Below, in pieces: positions 52,699 through 62,081 of a stretch of DNA of 64,000 bases. This DNA comes from Sphingomonas sp. PAMC26645. Lineage in GTDB: Bacteria > Pseudomonadota > Alphaproteobacteria > Sphingomonadales > Sphingomonadaceae. A program made the translations under genes and the position numbers. Location of the stretch: contig NZ_CP039249.1 in the NCBI RefSeq assembly GCF_004795835.1, forward strand, positions 3,509,001-3,573,000, written 5' to 3'. The notes under the pieces were generated by a model, which was not told the DNA's origin, did no database searches, and worked only from the letters and a program-made list of their open reading frames with translations. Position 1 is the stretch's first letter; every line of letters begins with the position of its first letter.

Positions 52699-53643
52699 TC
52701 AGGCGAGGGTCGTTGCGAGGGTCCACCAGCCTTTGGCTTGGGCGGCGGTGGCGGCGGTGTCTCTGGCTTCGGGGGTTTCGAACAGGGCGAAGCAGGTAGC
52801 GCCGGAGCCGGACATTCTGGACAGGAGGACGCCTTGGGCTGCGTCCAAGAGCGCGCGGACTTCGGCGATTACGGCGGCAAGCGCCAGTGCGGGGGGTTCT
52901 AGGTCGTTGCGGCCTCCGAGGGCGCGGTCGAGGAGATTGCCTTCGGGAATCGGGCCTCGATCGTGGCCGTCCCAGGTCTTGAAGACGGCTGCGGTGGAGA
53001 CCGCGACGCCTGGGTTCACGAGCAGGAGCGGGGTGCCGGACAGGCCTTCAAGGGTGGTGAGGGTGTCGCCCTTGCCGGTGCCGAGCGTGGTGCGGTTGGC
53101 GAGGCAGGCGGGGACGTCAGCGCCGAGCTTTGCGGCGATGTCGTGGAGGCGGGGGTCGGTTGGGGCTATGCCGTGGAGGCGGGCCAGCGCGCGGAGCGTG
53201 GCGGCGGCGTCGGCTGAGCCTCCGCCTATGCCCGAGGCGATGGGGAGGTGCTTTTCTAGGGTTATGGAGTGGTAGGCCTCGGGGGCGAACGCGGTGGTGA
53301 AGGCGTCTGCTGCGGCGGTTACCAAGTTGCCATGCCAGGGGGCGGCGCTTGGAGTGGTGCTGGACGAGCGGGGTGCTTCGTCATTGTTCACCCCCAATTG
53401 GGCCCCGGCCTTCGCCGGGGTGGTGTTCGAGGTCGGGGTAATGCTCTGGACGGGGAGGAGTGCTGCGGCGAAGGGGCCGGTTATGGTGAAGCTGTTGGTT
53501 TGGGCGGGTTCCACCGTGACCAGGTCGCCGTCGGTGGCGAAGGCGAAGAGCGTTTCAAGGTCGTGGTAGCCGTCGGGGCGGCGGCGGCGGACGTGGAGGG
53601 CCAGGTTGATCTTGGCGGGGGCGGGTTCGGTGATGGCGGGCAT
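52699..53643 (-). CDS. ispE: 4-diphosphocytidyl-2-C-methyl-D-erythritol kinase with a repeat-derived insert
   Basis: 314 residues; it phosphorylates CDP-methylerythritol in the MEP isoprenoid pathway. GHMP kinase motifs are intact: PAKINLALHV near residue 9, LPIASGIGGGSADAAATL near 140 and SGSGATCFALF near 290. Between the strand FTITGPFAAALL and helix NLVTAAADAF about 40 extra residues (65-104) are present, low in complexity, and residues 73-84 ([12 protein letters not shown]) are the translation of a half family B palindromic repeat at 53393-53425. The insert keeps the frame and all motifs, so the enzyme is probably functional, which would be required since the pathway is essential. Confidence 0.93.
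   Translation of the reverse strand: MPAITEPAPAKINLALHVRRRRPDGYHDLETLFAFATDGDLVTVEPAQTNSFTITGPFAAALLPVQSITPTSNTTPAKAGAQLGVNNDEAPRSSSTTPSAAPWHGNLVTAAADAFTTAFAPEAYHSITLEKHLPIASGIGGGSADAAATLRALARLHGIAPTDPRLHDIAAKLGADVPACLANRTTLGTGKGDTLTTLEGLSGTPLLLVNPGVAVSTAAVFKTWDGHDRGPIPEGNLLDRALGGRNDLEPPALALAAVIAEVRALLDAAQGVLLSRMSGSGATCFALFETPEARDTAATAAQAKGWWTLATTLA
53393..53425. repeat. Half family B repeat inside ispE
   Basis: CCCAATTGGG then CCCCGGCCTTCGCCGGGG and TGGTG, the same right half as at 50818-50849, lying in frame within a coding region. Confidence 0.92.
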
Positions 53644-53721
53644 TGTCGGTCTCGGGGTTTGGCGGCGAAGGGTTCCAGCGCAGCTTAGCGTAATACGCGT
53701 GATGTCTGCGGGTTTAAGCGC

Positions 53722-53801
53722 GTCATCCTGACGAAAGTCAGGATCCAGGGTAACGATTGGTGCCGTCCTTCGCTCTGGATCCTGACTTTCGTCAGGATGA
53801 C
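53722..53801. repeat. Composite inverted repeat, family A, full copy
   Basis: GTCATCCTGACGAAAGTCAG, GATCCAGG, about 25-base spacer, CTCTGGATC and the complementary hairpin. It occupies the middle of the 334-base gap between ispE and the TPR gene (53644-53977). Confidence 0.92.
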
Positions 53802-53923
53802 GGCGGACCTGAGGCGCGGCACACCTCGCCAGTTGCGGGCATTGTCACGATCACTGCCGCGGCTCGTTCGGCGCTCAAAATTTGGTGGTGATCTGGCGAA
53901 ATCGCCCCGTTGCCGTCAACTCG

Positions 53924-53974
53924 CCTTGCCCTCTCCACGCCTGCGGGTCCCTTCCCTCTCCCGGTGGGAGAGGG
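53924..53974. repeat. CCCTCTCC-type repeat
   Basis: GCCCTCTCCACGCCTGCGGG, TCCCTTC, then hairpin CCTCTCCCGGTGGGAGAGG and a T4 run on plus. It starts four bases after the TPR gene stop (read on minus) and resembles 50953-51010. Confidence 0.75.
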
Positions 53975-53977
53975 GTT

Positions 53978-55363
53978 TTAGCGGCGAGCTTTTGGCGGGA
54001 GGCCGTTGGCGATCTTGGCGGTTATGCGCGCCGTGTCTGCGGGTTCGGCTGTCAGCAAGGCGGCGCGCCAGGCGTAGCGCGCTTCGTAGTTTCGGCCGAT
54101 GCTCCAATAGGCGTCGCCGAGGTGGTCGGCGATTTCGGCGTTGGTGGGTTCGGCCTGCGCCGCGGTTTCGAGCAGGGGGAGCGCTCGGGCGGTGTTGCCG
54201 GAGAGGTGGTAGGCCCAGCCCAGCGAGTCGGTGATCGACGCGTTCGTCGGGTCGATCCGGCTGGCGCGTTCGAGCAGCTTGATCGAGGCGGGGATGTCGT
54301 CGCCGTGCTCGACTTGCGCGAAGCCGAGATAGTTGAGCGCGAGCGGTTGCGCGGGACCGCGGGCGACGGCTTTTTCCAGTGCGTCGCGCGCTTCGGGCCA
54401 GCGGCCGGCCTGGTCGAGTGCGCCGCCATATTGCAGCCAGTTGCCCCAGCTGCCGCCCTTCGCGCCGTCGGCGGCGATGATGCGCCGGTACCAGGTCGCC
54501 GCTTCGGCGGGGTTGCCGGTGGTCAGCAGCAGGTCGGCGTAGCGTTGCCAGTCGGCGGGCTCCGAACCCTTCTGGTCGACGCGGTTCTTGGCGGCGGCGA
54601 GCGCTTCGCCGTTGCGGTCGGCGGTGGCGAGGATGTCGATGCGTTCGGCGGCCGCCGCCGGGGCGGAGGGGCTCTTGGCGTCGACGCCGTCGAGGACGAC
54701 GAGCGCCCGGTCGACCAGCTTGTTGCGGGCGAGCGCGTCGGCGAGGAGCACGCGCGCTGCGTCGTAGCTGGGGTCGGCGCGCAGCGCGGCCTGGGTTAGC
54801 GCAATCGACAGCGGCGAGGGTTCGCCTGCGCTGAGATCGCTGGCTAGGCGCGCGAGCAGGCGCGAGACGCCGATCGACAGCGGTTGCTTGCGCGGTGCTG
54901 CGGCGATGAGAGCGCGCGTTTCGGTGGCGAAGCGGTTGGCGACGGGATCCTTCGCGGCGGTCGCTAGCGACGGTTCGGGATCGCGGCCCTCGGCATGCGC
55001 GACCCAGGCGTAGAGCGAGGGCGCGAGGACCACGAGGGGGCCGCTCGACATCGTGGCGATCGCAGCGCTAGCGGCTTTCGGATCGTTGCGGCGGGCGGCA
55101 TCGGCGAGCGGGATCAGCGCGACGTCGGCGGGGGCTACGCCGGCCTTGTTCAGCACCGCGACGGCGCGGGTGGCGAGCGGCACGTCGCCGGCCTCCAGCG
55201 CCTCGCGATAGGCGCGGATCGCGACAACGGGATCGTCGGGCGATGCCGCCAGCACCTTGGCGTAGCTAGCCGCCGCGAAGTCCGGCTGGCCGGCGGCGTC
55301 GGCGACGCGAGCCTTGAGATAGGCGGAGAGATTAGCCGGCGCAGCCGTGGCGGGCGCCGCCAC
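53978..55363 (-). CDS. Tetratricopeptide-repeat protein
   Basis: About 461 residues of helical TPR repeats; clear units include PLALNYLGFAQVEHGDDIPA, DSLGWAYHLSGNTARALPLL and DHLGDAYWSIGRNYEARYAW near the C-terminus. Such proteins scaffold envelope complexes. The start is uncertain: 55363 is the first GTG/ATG/TTG in frame after ETF-QO ends, but a signal-peptide-like stretch (KRLFLALGLAVAAPATA) lies just before and would need a CTG (55387) or ATT (55406-55408) start. The gene follows ETF-QO on the same strand. Confidence 0.82.
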   Translation of the reverse strand: MAAPATAAPANLSAYLKARVADAAGQPDFAAASYAKVLAASPDDPVVAIRAYREALEAGDVPLATRAVAVLNKAGVAPADVALIPLADAARRNDPKAASAAIATMSSGPLVVLAPSLYAWVAHAEGRDPEPSLATAAKDPVANRFATETRALIAAAPRKQPLSIGVSRLLARLASDLSAGEPSPLSIALTQAALRADPSYDAARVLLADALARNKLVDRALVVLDGVDAKSPSAPAAAAERIDILATADRNGEALAAAKNRVDQKGSEPADWQRYADLLLTTGNPAEAATWYRRIIAADGAKGGSWGNWLQYGGALDQAGRWPEARDALEKAVARGPAQPLALNYLGFAQVEHGDDIPASIKLLERASRIDPTNASITDSLGWAYHLSGNTARALPLLETAAQAEPTNAEIADHLGDAYWSIGRNYEARYAWRAALLTAEPADTARITAKIANGLPPKARR

Positions 55364-55391
55364 GGCAAGACCTAGGGCTAGAAACAGACGC

Positions 55392-57053
55392 TTACATGTT
55401 GGGATAATTGGGGCCTCCGCCGCCCTCGGGTACGACCCAGTTGATGTTCTGGGTGGGGTCCTTGATGTCGCAGGTCTTGCAGTGGACGCAGTTCTGCGCG
55501 TTGATGACGAACTTCGGATCGGCGGTGTCCTCGCCGACGACTTCGTAAACGCCGGCCGGGCAATAGCGTTGCGCAGGCTCGTCGTACATCGGCAGGTTGT
55601 ATTCGATCGGCACGCTCGCATCCTTGAGCGTCAGGTGGACCGGCTGGTCCTCCTCGTGGTTGGTGTTCGAGATGAACACCGACGAGAGGCGATCGAAGGT
55701 GAGAACACCGTCGGGCTTCGGATAGACGATCGGCTTGACGAGATCCTTGCGCCACAGGCTCTCATTGTCGGGGTGGTGGTGCATCGTGAAGGGCATCTTG
55801 ATCCCCAGATGCTCCGCCCACATCGTGATGCCGGCGAGGCCCGAGCCGACGAGGTCGCCGAACTTCTTGACCAGCGGCACGACGTTGCGGACGACCGACA
55901 GCTCCTTCTTGACCCACGACTTTTCGAACGCCTCGGGATAGGCGGCGAGTTCGTCATGACCGCGCTGCGAGACGATCGCCTCGACCGCGGCGTCGGCGGC
56001 CATCATGCCGGACTTCATCGCGGTATGCGTGCCCTTGATCCGCGGCACGTTGAGGAAACCGGCGCTGTCGCCGATCAGCGCGGCGCCGGGCATGACGAGC
56101 TTGGGGATCGACTGGAGCCCGCCGTCGCTGATCGCGCGCGCGCCATAACTGACCCGCTTGGCGCCCTTGAGCAGCGCGGCGATCTCGGGATGCGTCTTCC
56201 AGCGCTGCATCTCGCTGAACGGCGAGAGATACGGGTTGGTGTAGTTCAGCCACGTCACGAAGCCGATCGAGACCTGGCCGTTCGCCTGGTGATAGATCCA
56301 GCCGCCGCCGTTCGAGCCGTCGGTCTCGGACAACGGCCAGCCCTGCGTGTGGATGACGCGACCGGGGACGTGGAGTTCGGGATCGATGTCCCACAGCTCC
56401 TTGATGCCGAGGCCGTAGACCTGCGGGTCGCTGTCCTTGTCGAGCGCGAAATTGCGGATCAGTTCCTTGGTCAGGTGCCCGCGGCACCCTTCCGAGAAGA
56501 AGGTGTATTTGGCGTGGAGTTCGAGGCCGGGGGTGTAGTCGCCCTTGTGCGTGCCATCGCGCGCGACGCCCATGTCGCCGGTCGCGACGCCCTTCACCGA
56601 GCCGTCCTCGTTGAACAGGATTTCTGCTGCTGCGAACCCCGGGAAGATCTCGACGCCGAGTTCCTCCGCCTTGCCCGCGAGCCAGCGGCACAAATTGCCG
56701 AGCGAGCCGGTGTACGTGCCCTTGTTATGCATGAACGAGGGCGTGACGAAGTGCGGCATTTCGCTCTTCTTCGTCTTGGTCAGGATCCAGTGATGGTTCT
56801 CGGTCACCGGCACTTCGGCGAGCGGACAGCCGTCTTCGCGCCAGTTGGGCAGAAGTTCGTCGAGAGACTTCGGATCGATGACCGCGCCCGACAGGATGTG
56901 CGCGCCGACCTCGGAGCCCTTTTCGAGCACGCAGACGCTGATCTCGGCGTCCTTCTCGGCCGCCAGCTGTTTCAGGCGGATCGCTGCCGAGAGACCGGCC
57001 GGGCCAGCGCCGACGATCACCACGTCGTACGGCATCGATTCACGTGTCGTCAT
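55392..57053 (-). CDS. Electron transfer flavoprotein-ubiquinone oxidoreductase
   Basis: 553 residues. An FAD-binding motif (VVIVGAGPAGLSAAIRL) opens the protein; a ubiquinone-binding/membrane region is in the middle; the [4Fe-4S] cysteines are in YCPAGVYE and NCVHCKTCDIKDP. It passes electrons from ETF, reduced by acyl-CoA and other dehydrogenases, to the quinone pool. The start at 57053 has GGGAG at six bases; 57056 is one codon earlier. Divergent from the UDG-like gene. Confidence 0.96.
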   Translation of the reverse strand: MTTRESMPYDVVIVGAGPAGLSAAIRLKQLAAEKDAEISVCVLEKGSEVGAHILSGAVIDPKSLDELLPNWREDGCPLAEVPVTENHHWILTKTKKSEMPHFVTPSFMHNKGTYTGSLGNLCRWLAGKAEELGVEIFPGFAAAEILFNEDGSVKGVATGDMGVARDGTHKGDYTPGLELHAKYTFFSEGCRGHLTKELIRNFALDKDSDPQVYGLGIKELWDIDPELHVPGRVIHTQGWPLSETDGSNGGGWIYHQANGQVSIGFVTWLNYTNPYLSPFSEMQRWKTHPEIAALLKGAKRVSYGARAISDGGLQSIPKLVMPGAALIGDSAGFLNVPRIKGTHTAMKSGMMAADAAVEAIVSQRGHDELAAYPEAFEKSWVKKELSVVRNVVPLVKKFGDLVGSGLAGITMWAEHLGIKMPFTMHHHPDNESLWRKDLVKPIVYPKPDGVLTFDRLSSVFISNTNHEEDQPVHLTLKDASVPIEYNLPMYDEPAQRYCPAGVYEVVGEDTADPKFVINAQNCVHCKTCDIKDPTQNINWVVPEGGGGPNYPNM

Positions 57054-57192
57054 CATCGTCTCCCGGGGGATGTCCCCTCTTGCCTCAGCATTGCGCCCCA
57101 CCCTTCGTTCGGGCTCGGGCGGGCACCGTCTTGTCCAATATGGCGATTGCCTGAGTTGACCGCCACGTCAACCGTGCAGCATAGGTTACCCC

Positions 57193-57975
57193 GTGGGGGC
57201 GGACCAAACCATCGACTGGCAAAATACAGCGGCGAGCGCGCTCGACTGGTGGCACGAGGCTGGCGTCGACACGCTGGTCGACGACGTCCCGCGCGACTGG
57301 TTCGCGGCGCCCGAACCGCTAATCGTACCCGCCGCAGTGCCTGTTGCGCCGGTCTTGGCGCCCTCCGCGATGCCGCACTTGCTGGCCGATTTCCTGGCCT
57401 GGCGGAGCAGTGCGGAGGTTCCCGAGGCGGACTGGAGCGGGGTTTCGCTGGCCGCGGTTGGCCCGGCTGACGCTACGGTCATGGTGCTTGTCGATTGCCC
57501 CGACCGGGACGACGGCGATGCGGGTGCGTTGCTGAGTGGTGCGTCGGGACGGCTGCTCGACAAGATGCTCGCGGCGATCGGGCTTACGCGCGACGAAGTG
57601 CATCTCGCGGCGGTCTGCGCAAAGCGGCCGACGGCGGGGCGGATCCAGAGCGAGGTCGAGGCTCGGCTGTCGGAAATTGCCAAGCATCACATCAGGTTGG
57701 TCGCGCCCAAGCGGTTGCTGTTGCTCGGCAATGCGGCGAGCCGTGCGATCCTCGGGACGGAATTACAGGCGGCGCGCGGGCGTTTACACGGGTTTAACCA
57801 TAAGACCGGAAAAACGGGGTCCGGTTCGACGTCTGGGGAAGCTTCCGACGAGACCGGCGTGGTCGCGAGCTTTCATCCGCGGTTTCTGATCGAGAAGCCC
57901 GCGGCCAAGGCCGAGGCCTGGAAGGATTTGCAGATGCTGATGCGCGGACTGACGTCGCAAGAGGGTGTGAGATGA
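57193..57975 (+). CDS. Degenerate uracil-DNA glycosylase-like protein
   Basis: 260 residues of the UDG superfamily (family 4-like): LLDKMLAAIGLTRDEVHLAAV, a core strand RLVAPKRLLLLGNAASRAILG and the HPRFLIEKPAAKAEAWKDL motif. However, the catalytic GEAPG-type motif A reads VDCPDRD, the KWRPP motif is KRPTAG, and the cluster cysteines expected around them are mostly missing, with only two or three Cys in all. It may have lost glycosylase activity. Start is GTG. Its stop overlaps the transglycosylase start (ATGA). Confidence 0.75.
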   Translation: MGADQTIDWQNTAASALDWWHEAGVDTLVDDVPRDWFAAPEPLIVPAAVPVAPVLAPSAMPHLLADFLAWRSSAEVPEADWSGVSLAAVGPADATVMVLVDCPDRDDGDAGALLSGASGRLLDKMLAAIGLTRDEVHLAAVCAKRPTAGRIQSEVEARLSEIAKHHIRLVAPKRLLLLGNAASRAILGTELQAARGRLHGFNHKTGKTGSGSTSGEASDETGVVASFHPRFLIEKPAAKAEAWKDLQMLMRGLTSQEGVR

Positions 57976-59843
57976 TTCGGACTCTAGCTATCGTTCTGGG
58001 GCTCAGCGCCCTCCCCTTTCCAGTACTCGCGGCGACCGTTGCCGGTGAGCCTGCTGGCGACGCGCGGCTCGGCACGACGCAGTTGATCGGCGCACCGACG
58101 ATCGAGCAGATCCCCGACCAGCTCGATGCCAGCCAGCGCGAGGCCTACAAGACCGTGTTCGCGGCGATCCGCGACGGCAAGTGGACCGACGCGCAGATCG
58201 GGCTAGACACGATGAAGCCCGGCCCGCTGCATGCGATCGCACGCGCCGAGATGTATACGGCGAAGGGCTCGCCCCGCGTCGAGATGGAGCCGCTGGTCGC
58301 GCTGCTCAACGAAGCGCCCGAGTTGCCGGAAGCCGCACAGATCTCGCGCCTCGCGACGACTCGCGGCGCGGTCGACCTGCCTCCCCTGCCCACGGCACAG
58401 CGGCTGATCTGGCAGGACGGCGCGCCGCGTCGGGTGCGGGCCAAGAGCCTGCAGGGCGACATGATCGCCGCCGATCTGGCGCTGAAGATGCAGCCTTACG
58501 TCAAGGCGGACATGGGTCGCGAGGCGCAGTCGCTGCTCGAAAGCACGCCGGGCCTCACCTCTGAAGCGCTGACCGAGTGGCAGCAGAAGATCGCGTGGAT
58601 TTACTTCCTCCAGGGTGATGACGTGAACGCGCGCGTGATGGCGGCGAAGGCACAGGACGGCGTCGGCGACTGGGCAGTCCAGGGTCGCTGGGTCGGCGCG
58701 CTGTCGGCATGGCGGCAGAATGATTGCGCGAATGCCGAGACCGGGTTCGAAGGTGTCGCGGCGCGCGCGGGCGACGTCGATCTGCGTGCGGCGGCGCTGT
58801 ATTGGGCGTCGCGCGCGGACATGGTGTGCTCGCGTCCCGACAAGATCGAAGGCCGGCTGAAGGCGGCGGCGCAGTTCGGAGAGAGCTTCTACGGACAGCT
58901 CGCGCGCCAGCAATTGGCGATGAAGGACAAGGGCACGTCCGTCGGCGGGCTCGTGGCCAGCGACTGGAAGGTCGTCGGCAAGCGTCCTAACGTCCGCGTC
59001 GCCGCCGCCCTAGTTGAAGTCGGCGAGACCGACCTGGCCGATACCGTGATCCGCCAGCAGGCGAAGATCGGCGATCCGCGCGAGTTCGCCAACCTGGTCC
59101 GCGTGGCGGAAGCGCTGAGCTTGCCTGCGACGACCGTGTGGCTTGCGCACAACTGCCCGCAGGGGGTCACGTCGACCGCCGAGGCACGCTATCCGACGCC
59201 GAACTGGACGCCGGACAGCGGCTGGCACATCGACAAGGCGCTGGTCTATGCGCACACGCTCGAGGAATCGCGGTTCCGCAACACGATCAAGAGCCCGGCC
59301 GGTGCCTATGGCCTCATGCAGATCATGCCTGCCGCCGCGACCGACTTCGCGCGCGAGCGTGGCACCTCGATCGACGTGAAGGCGCTGACCAAGCCGAGCA
59401 CCAACATGGATGTAGGCCAGCGCCATCTCGAGCGGTTGCGCGACATGGCTGGCGTCACCGGCGGGCTGCTGCCGAAGGTGATCGCGGCGTACAATGCGGG
59501 TCCGCGCCCCGTCGGCGACTGGAACGCTATCGTCCACGATAACGGCGATCCGCTGATGTATATCGAGAGCATCCCATATTGGGAGACGCGTGGCTACGTG
59601 ACGACCGTGCTGCGCAACTACTGGATGTACGAGGCGCAGGGCGGCAAGAAGGCATCGACCAGCCGCAACGCGCTCGCGCAGGGCATGTGGCCGCGCTTCC
59701 CCGGCCTGCCGGGTGCGACCGCAGTGCGGATGGCCGCCAAGCCGTACACGCAATATCGTGCGAGCACGGCGCCCTTGAACGCCACCGTCGCGGTGAATGC
59801 CAGCGTCGGACCGCAGTCCACCACTGTCACGCGCGCGGACTGA
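57972..59843 (+). CDS. Soluble lytic murein transglycosylase
   Basis: 623 residues with a signal peptide ([20 protein letters not shown]), a long alpha-superhelical U-domain and a C-terminal Slt domain: [20 protein letters not shown] with the catalytic Glu, [10 protein letters not shown], and [14 protein letters not shown]. It cleaves peptidoglycan between MurNAc and GlcNAc with 1,6-anhydro ring formation. Length matches E. coli Slt70 (645). Translationally coupled to the UDG-like gene; moaB follows after five bases. Confidence 0.95.
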   Translation: MIRTLAIVLGLSALPFPVLAATVAGEPAGDARLGTTQLIGAPTIEQIPDQLDASQREAYKTVFAAIRDGKWTDAQIGLDTMKPGPLHAIARAEMYTAKGSPRVEMEPLVALLNEAPELPEAAQISRLATTRGAVDLPPLPTAQRLIWQDGAPRRVRAKSLQGDMIAADLALKMQPYVKADMGREAQSLLESTPGLTSEALTEWQQKIAWIYFLQGDDVNARVMAAKAQDGVGDWAVQGRWVGALSAWRQNDCANAETGFEGVAARAGDVDLRAAALYWASRADMVCSRPDKIEGRLKAAAQFGESFYGQLARQQLAMKDKGTSVGGLVASDWKVVGKRPNVRVAAALVEVGETDLADTVIRQQAKIGDPREFANLVRVAEALSLPATTVWLAHNCPQGVTSTAEARYPTPNWTPDSGWHIDKALVYAHTLEESRFRNTIKSPAGAYGLMQIMPAAATDFARERGTSIDVKALTKPSTNMDVGQRHLERLRDMAGVTGGLLPKVIAAYNAGPRPVGDWNAIVHDNGDPLMYIESIPYWETRGYVTTVLRNYWMYEAQGGKKASTSRNALAQGMWPRFPGLPGATAVRMAAKPYTQYRASTAPLNATVAVNASVGPQSTTVTRAD

Positions 59844-59848
59844 GTTTC

Positions 59849-60376
59849 GTGCCGATCGATGAAAGCCGGACGTTCCTGCCGGTCCGAATTGCCGTGCTGA
59901 CGGTGTCGGACACGCGGGGCCTTGCCGAGGATCGCTCGGGCGATACGTTGGTCGCGCGCCTGACCGAAGCGGGCCACGTTCTCGCCGACCGCCGGATCGA
60001 GAAGGACGACGTCGAGACGATCGTCTCGCGCCTGCACGCCTGGATCGGCGATCCCGAGGTCGACTGCATCATCACCACAGGCGGCACCGGCGTTACAGGC
60101 CGCGACGTTACCCCGGAAGCTGTGGAACAGGTCGCCGAGAAGATGATCCCGGGGTTCGGCGAGCTCTTTCGCATGCTCAGCTACCAGACGATCGGCACGT
60201 CGACCGTTCAGTCGCGCGCGTGCGCCTGCGTGTCGCACGGCACCTACATATTCGCGCTGCCCGGCTCGACCGGCGCGGTGAAGGACGGCTGGGACGGCAT
60301 CCTTCGCGACCAGCTCGACAGCCGTCACCGCCCCTGCAACTTCGTCGAACTGATGCCGCGGCTTCTGGAACGCTGA
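59849..60376 (+). CDS. moaB: Molybdenum cofactor biosynthesis protein B
   Basis: 175 residues of the MoaB/Mog fold: [40 protein letters not shown] and [17 protein letters not shown] are the signatures. It adenylylates molybdopterin or helps metal insertion. The GTG at 59849, five bases after the transglycosylase stop, gives family length. Three-gene plus-strand operon; no other molybdenum-cofactor gene is present here. Confidence 0.93.
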   Translation: MPIDESRTFLPVRIAVLTVSDTRGLAEDRSGDTLVARLTEAGHVLADRRIEKDDVETIVSRLHAWIGDPEVDCIITTGGTGVTGRDVTPEAVEQVAEKMIPGFGELFRMLSYQTIGTSTVQSRACACVSHGTYIFALPGSTGAVKDGWDGILRDQLDSRHRPCNFVELMPRLLER

Positions 60377-60687
60377 ACCTTTTGCTTGAGGGGTGCTGGT
60401 AACTCCCCTGCCGTCCCGTCCTGGGCTAGCTGCTGCCCCCCTGCCTGGCGTACGAAAGAGCGGCGGGTACCGAATACCGCCCTTCCCAATTTGCTGCAAT
60501 TTTTGCCAAGTTGTGGCGCATCCCACCAGTCAGAACGGACCGGAACTGCGTCTGGAACTGGCGAAAATATCTTGCTGACTGAACACCTTCACTGCTGTGT
60601 GCTGCTGTATTACATAACTGGCACGGTCGATGCAGTAGTCGAGATACCGCCCAGCCGGGCGCGTCTCAACTACTGAAGGACGCTACC
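60377..60687. other. Gene-free interval after moaB
   Basis: 311 bases between moaB and the small secreted protein. No repeat-family copy, EcfG motif at proper spacing or strong terminator was seen. Two GGAAC sequences occur near 60541 and 60553 but no GTT follows at 16-17 bases. AT-rich tracts around 60490-60510 and 60560-60615 suggest promoter DNA. Confidence 0.6.
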
Positions 60688-60933
60688 ATGACCTCGATGA
60701 TCCTGAAGAGCCTGGCCCTCGCTACCGTACTCGTCGCCAGCGCGCCCGCCTTTGCAGCACCTGCCCGCCCGCAGCAGACGGTCCTCAAATACGATGCGAA
60801 GACCCACCAATATTGCCTGACCGAACCCGCTGCGACCGGAAGCCTGATCGGACGAAAAACCTGCCAGACCGCCGCGCAATGGTCAGAAGCCGGATTGAAC
60901 ATGCCGAAGTCGATCGAGCTTGCACAGAAGTGA
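60688..60933 (+). CDS. Small secreted protein of unknown function
   Basis: 81 residues with a clear signal peptide (MTSMILKSLALATVLVASAP to AFAA) and a 57-residue mature part with two cysteines (QYCLTE, KTCQTA) that could form one disulfide in the periplasm. AAGGA lies six bases before the ATG. No family recognised. Confidence 0.75.
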   Translation: MTSMILKSLALATVLVASAPAFAAPARPQQTVLKYDAKTHQYCLTEPAATGSLIGRKTCQTAAQWSEAGLNMPKSIELAQK

Positions 60934-60993
60934 CCGGCGTTGCGCGGCTCGCCGGGTGGCGGGCCGCGTCGCGGCGTATGCACGACCAGACGG

Positions 60994-61176
60994 TCAGCCC
61001 TTGGCGGCGTGGATCAGGTCGACGAGCTGTTTGTTGATCGAAGCCCCGTGCAGATGGAGATGCACCGCGTCATAGCCCTCACGCCGCAGTCTTTGGCGCA
61101 AGTCGTTGACCGAGTTGCACGCACCCGATCTTGCTAACTCGAAGGCGCGCTCCACCGTGGTGATCTGTTCCGTCAT
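60994..61176 (-). CDS. Small hypothetical protein
   Basis: 60 residues, predicted mixed helix: TTVERAFELARSGACNSVND resembles a short DNA-binding or winged fragment (VNDLRQRLRREGYD). It looks like small conserved sphingomonad proteins but no function is known. Convergent with the secreted-protein gene. AGAGAG lies next to the ATG. Confidence 0.65.
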   Translation of the reverse strand: MTEQITTVERAFELARSGACNSVNDLRQRLRREGYDAVHLHLHGASINKQLVDLIHAAKG

Positions 61177-61345
61177 CTCTCTGCCCTAGGCGCTCTGCCG
61201 CACCTCTGCGAGCGATCTTTCGCACCGGTGCAAACAGATCGAAAACGAATGTTTCACCACCGAATTAACCGTCTGGAAGGCACGTCGAATCCATTAACCC
61301 GGCGTGGGATCGGCCAGGGGGCCGGTCCAAAGGGGACATCGTCGA

Positions 61346-62038
61346 ATGTACAAGTTCATGCTTATCGCGGCACTCGCCGCAACGCCGGTGGCGCCTGCGT
61401 TCGCACAGTCCGACACCGGGCGAGATTTCGGCCGCGATGCCGGACCGGGCTACGGCGCAACCGACGGCGTCAGCGGCTTTCGTGCCGAGCCGCGCATCGG
61501 GTACGACCGCGTGATCGCCGAATTGAACGTCGAGACCGCGGACGACTCGGCGAGCGTGCGCGAGGGCAAGAGCGGCGTCACTTATGGTGGCGAACTCGGC
61601 TACGACATGGTCGTGAACACCGACATGATGCTGGGTGTCTATGGCGGCATCGAAGGATCGAGCGTCGAGCAGTGTTTCCCCGGTAACGGGTCGGAAACGT
61701 GCCTTACCCCCGGCCGCAACCTGACGGCAGGCGTACGCGGCGGCTTCCTGCTGAACCCCAACACGGTGTTGTACATCAAGGGCGGCTATTCGAACGGCCA
61801 GATTCGCATCGGCTATTCGGACCGTGACTTTCCCCAGGACAATTTCCGCGTGTCGGACAATCTGAACGGTTTCCATGCCGGCGCAGGCGTGCAGACCGCG
61901 TTCGGACGCAATTTCTACGGCAAGCTCGAATATGTCTACACCGACTATAACGGCGACGAGATCACCGACGGCACCGACAAGGCGAGCCTGGATTTCAGCC
62001 GGCATCAGGTAGTTGCGGGGCTCGGCGTTCGCTTCTGA
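61346..62038 (+). CDS. Outer-membrane beta-barrel protein (Omp25/OmpA-like porin family)
   Basis: 230 residues: signal peptide MYKFMLIAALAATPVAPAFA, then an eight-stranded-type barrel with glycine-rich alternation (YGGELGYDMVVNTDMMLGVY) and the YGKLEYVYTDY strand, ending GLGVRF. Two cysteines (QCFPG, TCLTP) lie in one extracellular loop. AAGGGGAC precedes the ATG. Similar proteins are abundant surface antigens in alphaproteobacteria. Confidence 0.88.
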   Translation: MYKFMLIAALAATPVAPAFAQSDTGRDFGRDAGPGYGATDGVSGFRAEPRIGYDRVIAELNVETADDSASVREGKSGVTYGGELGYDMVVNTDMMLGVYGGIEGSSVEQCFPGNGSETCLTPGRNLTAGVRGGFLLNPNTVLYIKGGYSNGQIRIGYSDRDFPQDNFRVSDNLNGFHAGAGVQTAFGRNFYGKLEYVYTDYNGDEITDGTDKASLDFSRHQVVAGLGVRF

Positions 62039-62081
62039 TTTCGTTCTTGCTATGTTCCTGGACGGCGCCTAGTTTCTAGTC

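Noticed and set aside
60540..60580. Two GGAAC boxes before the small secreted protein
   Set aside because: No GTT at 16-17 bases from either; not called as a stress promoter.
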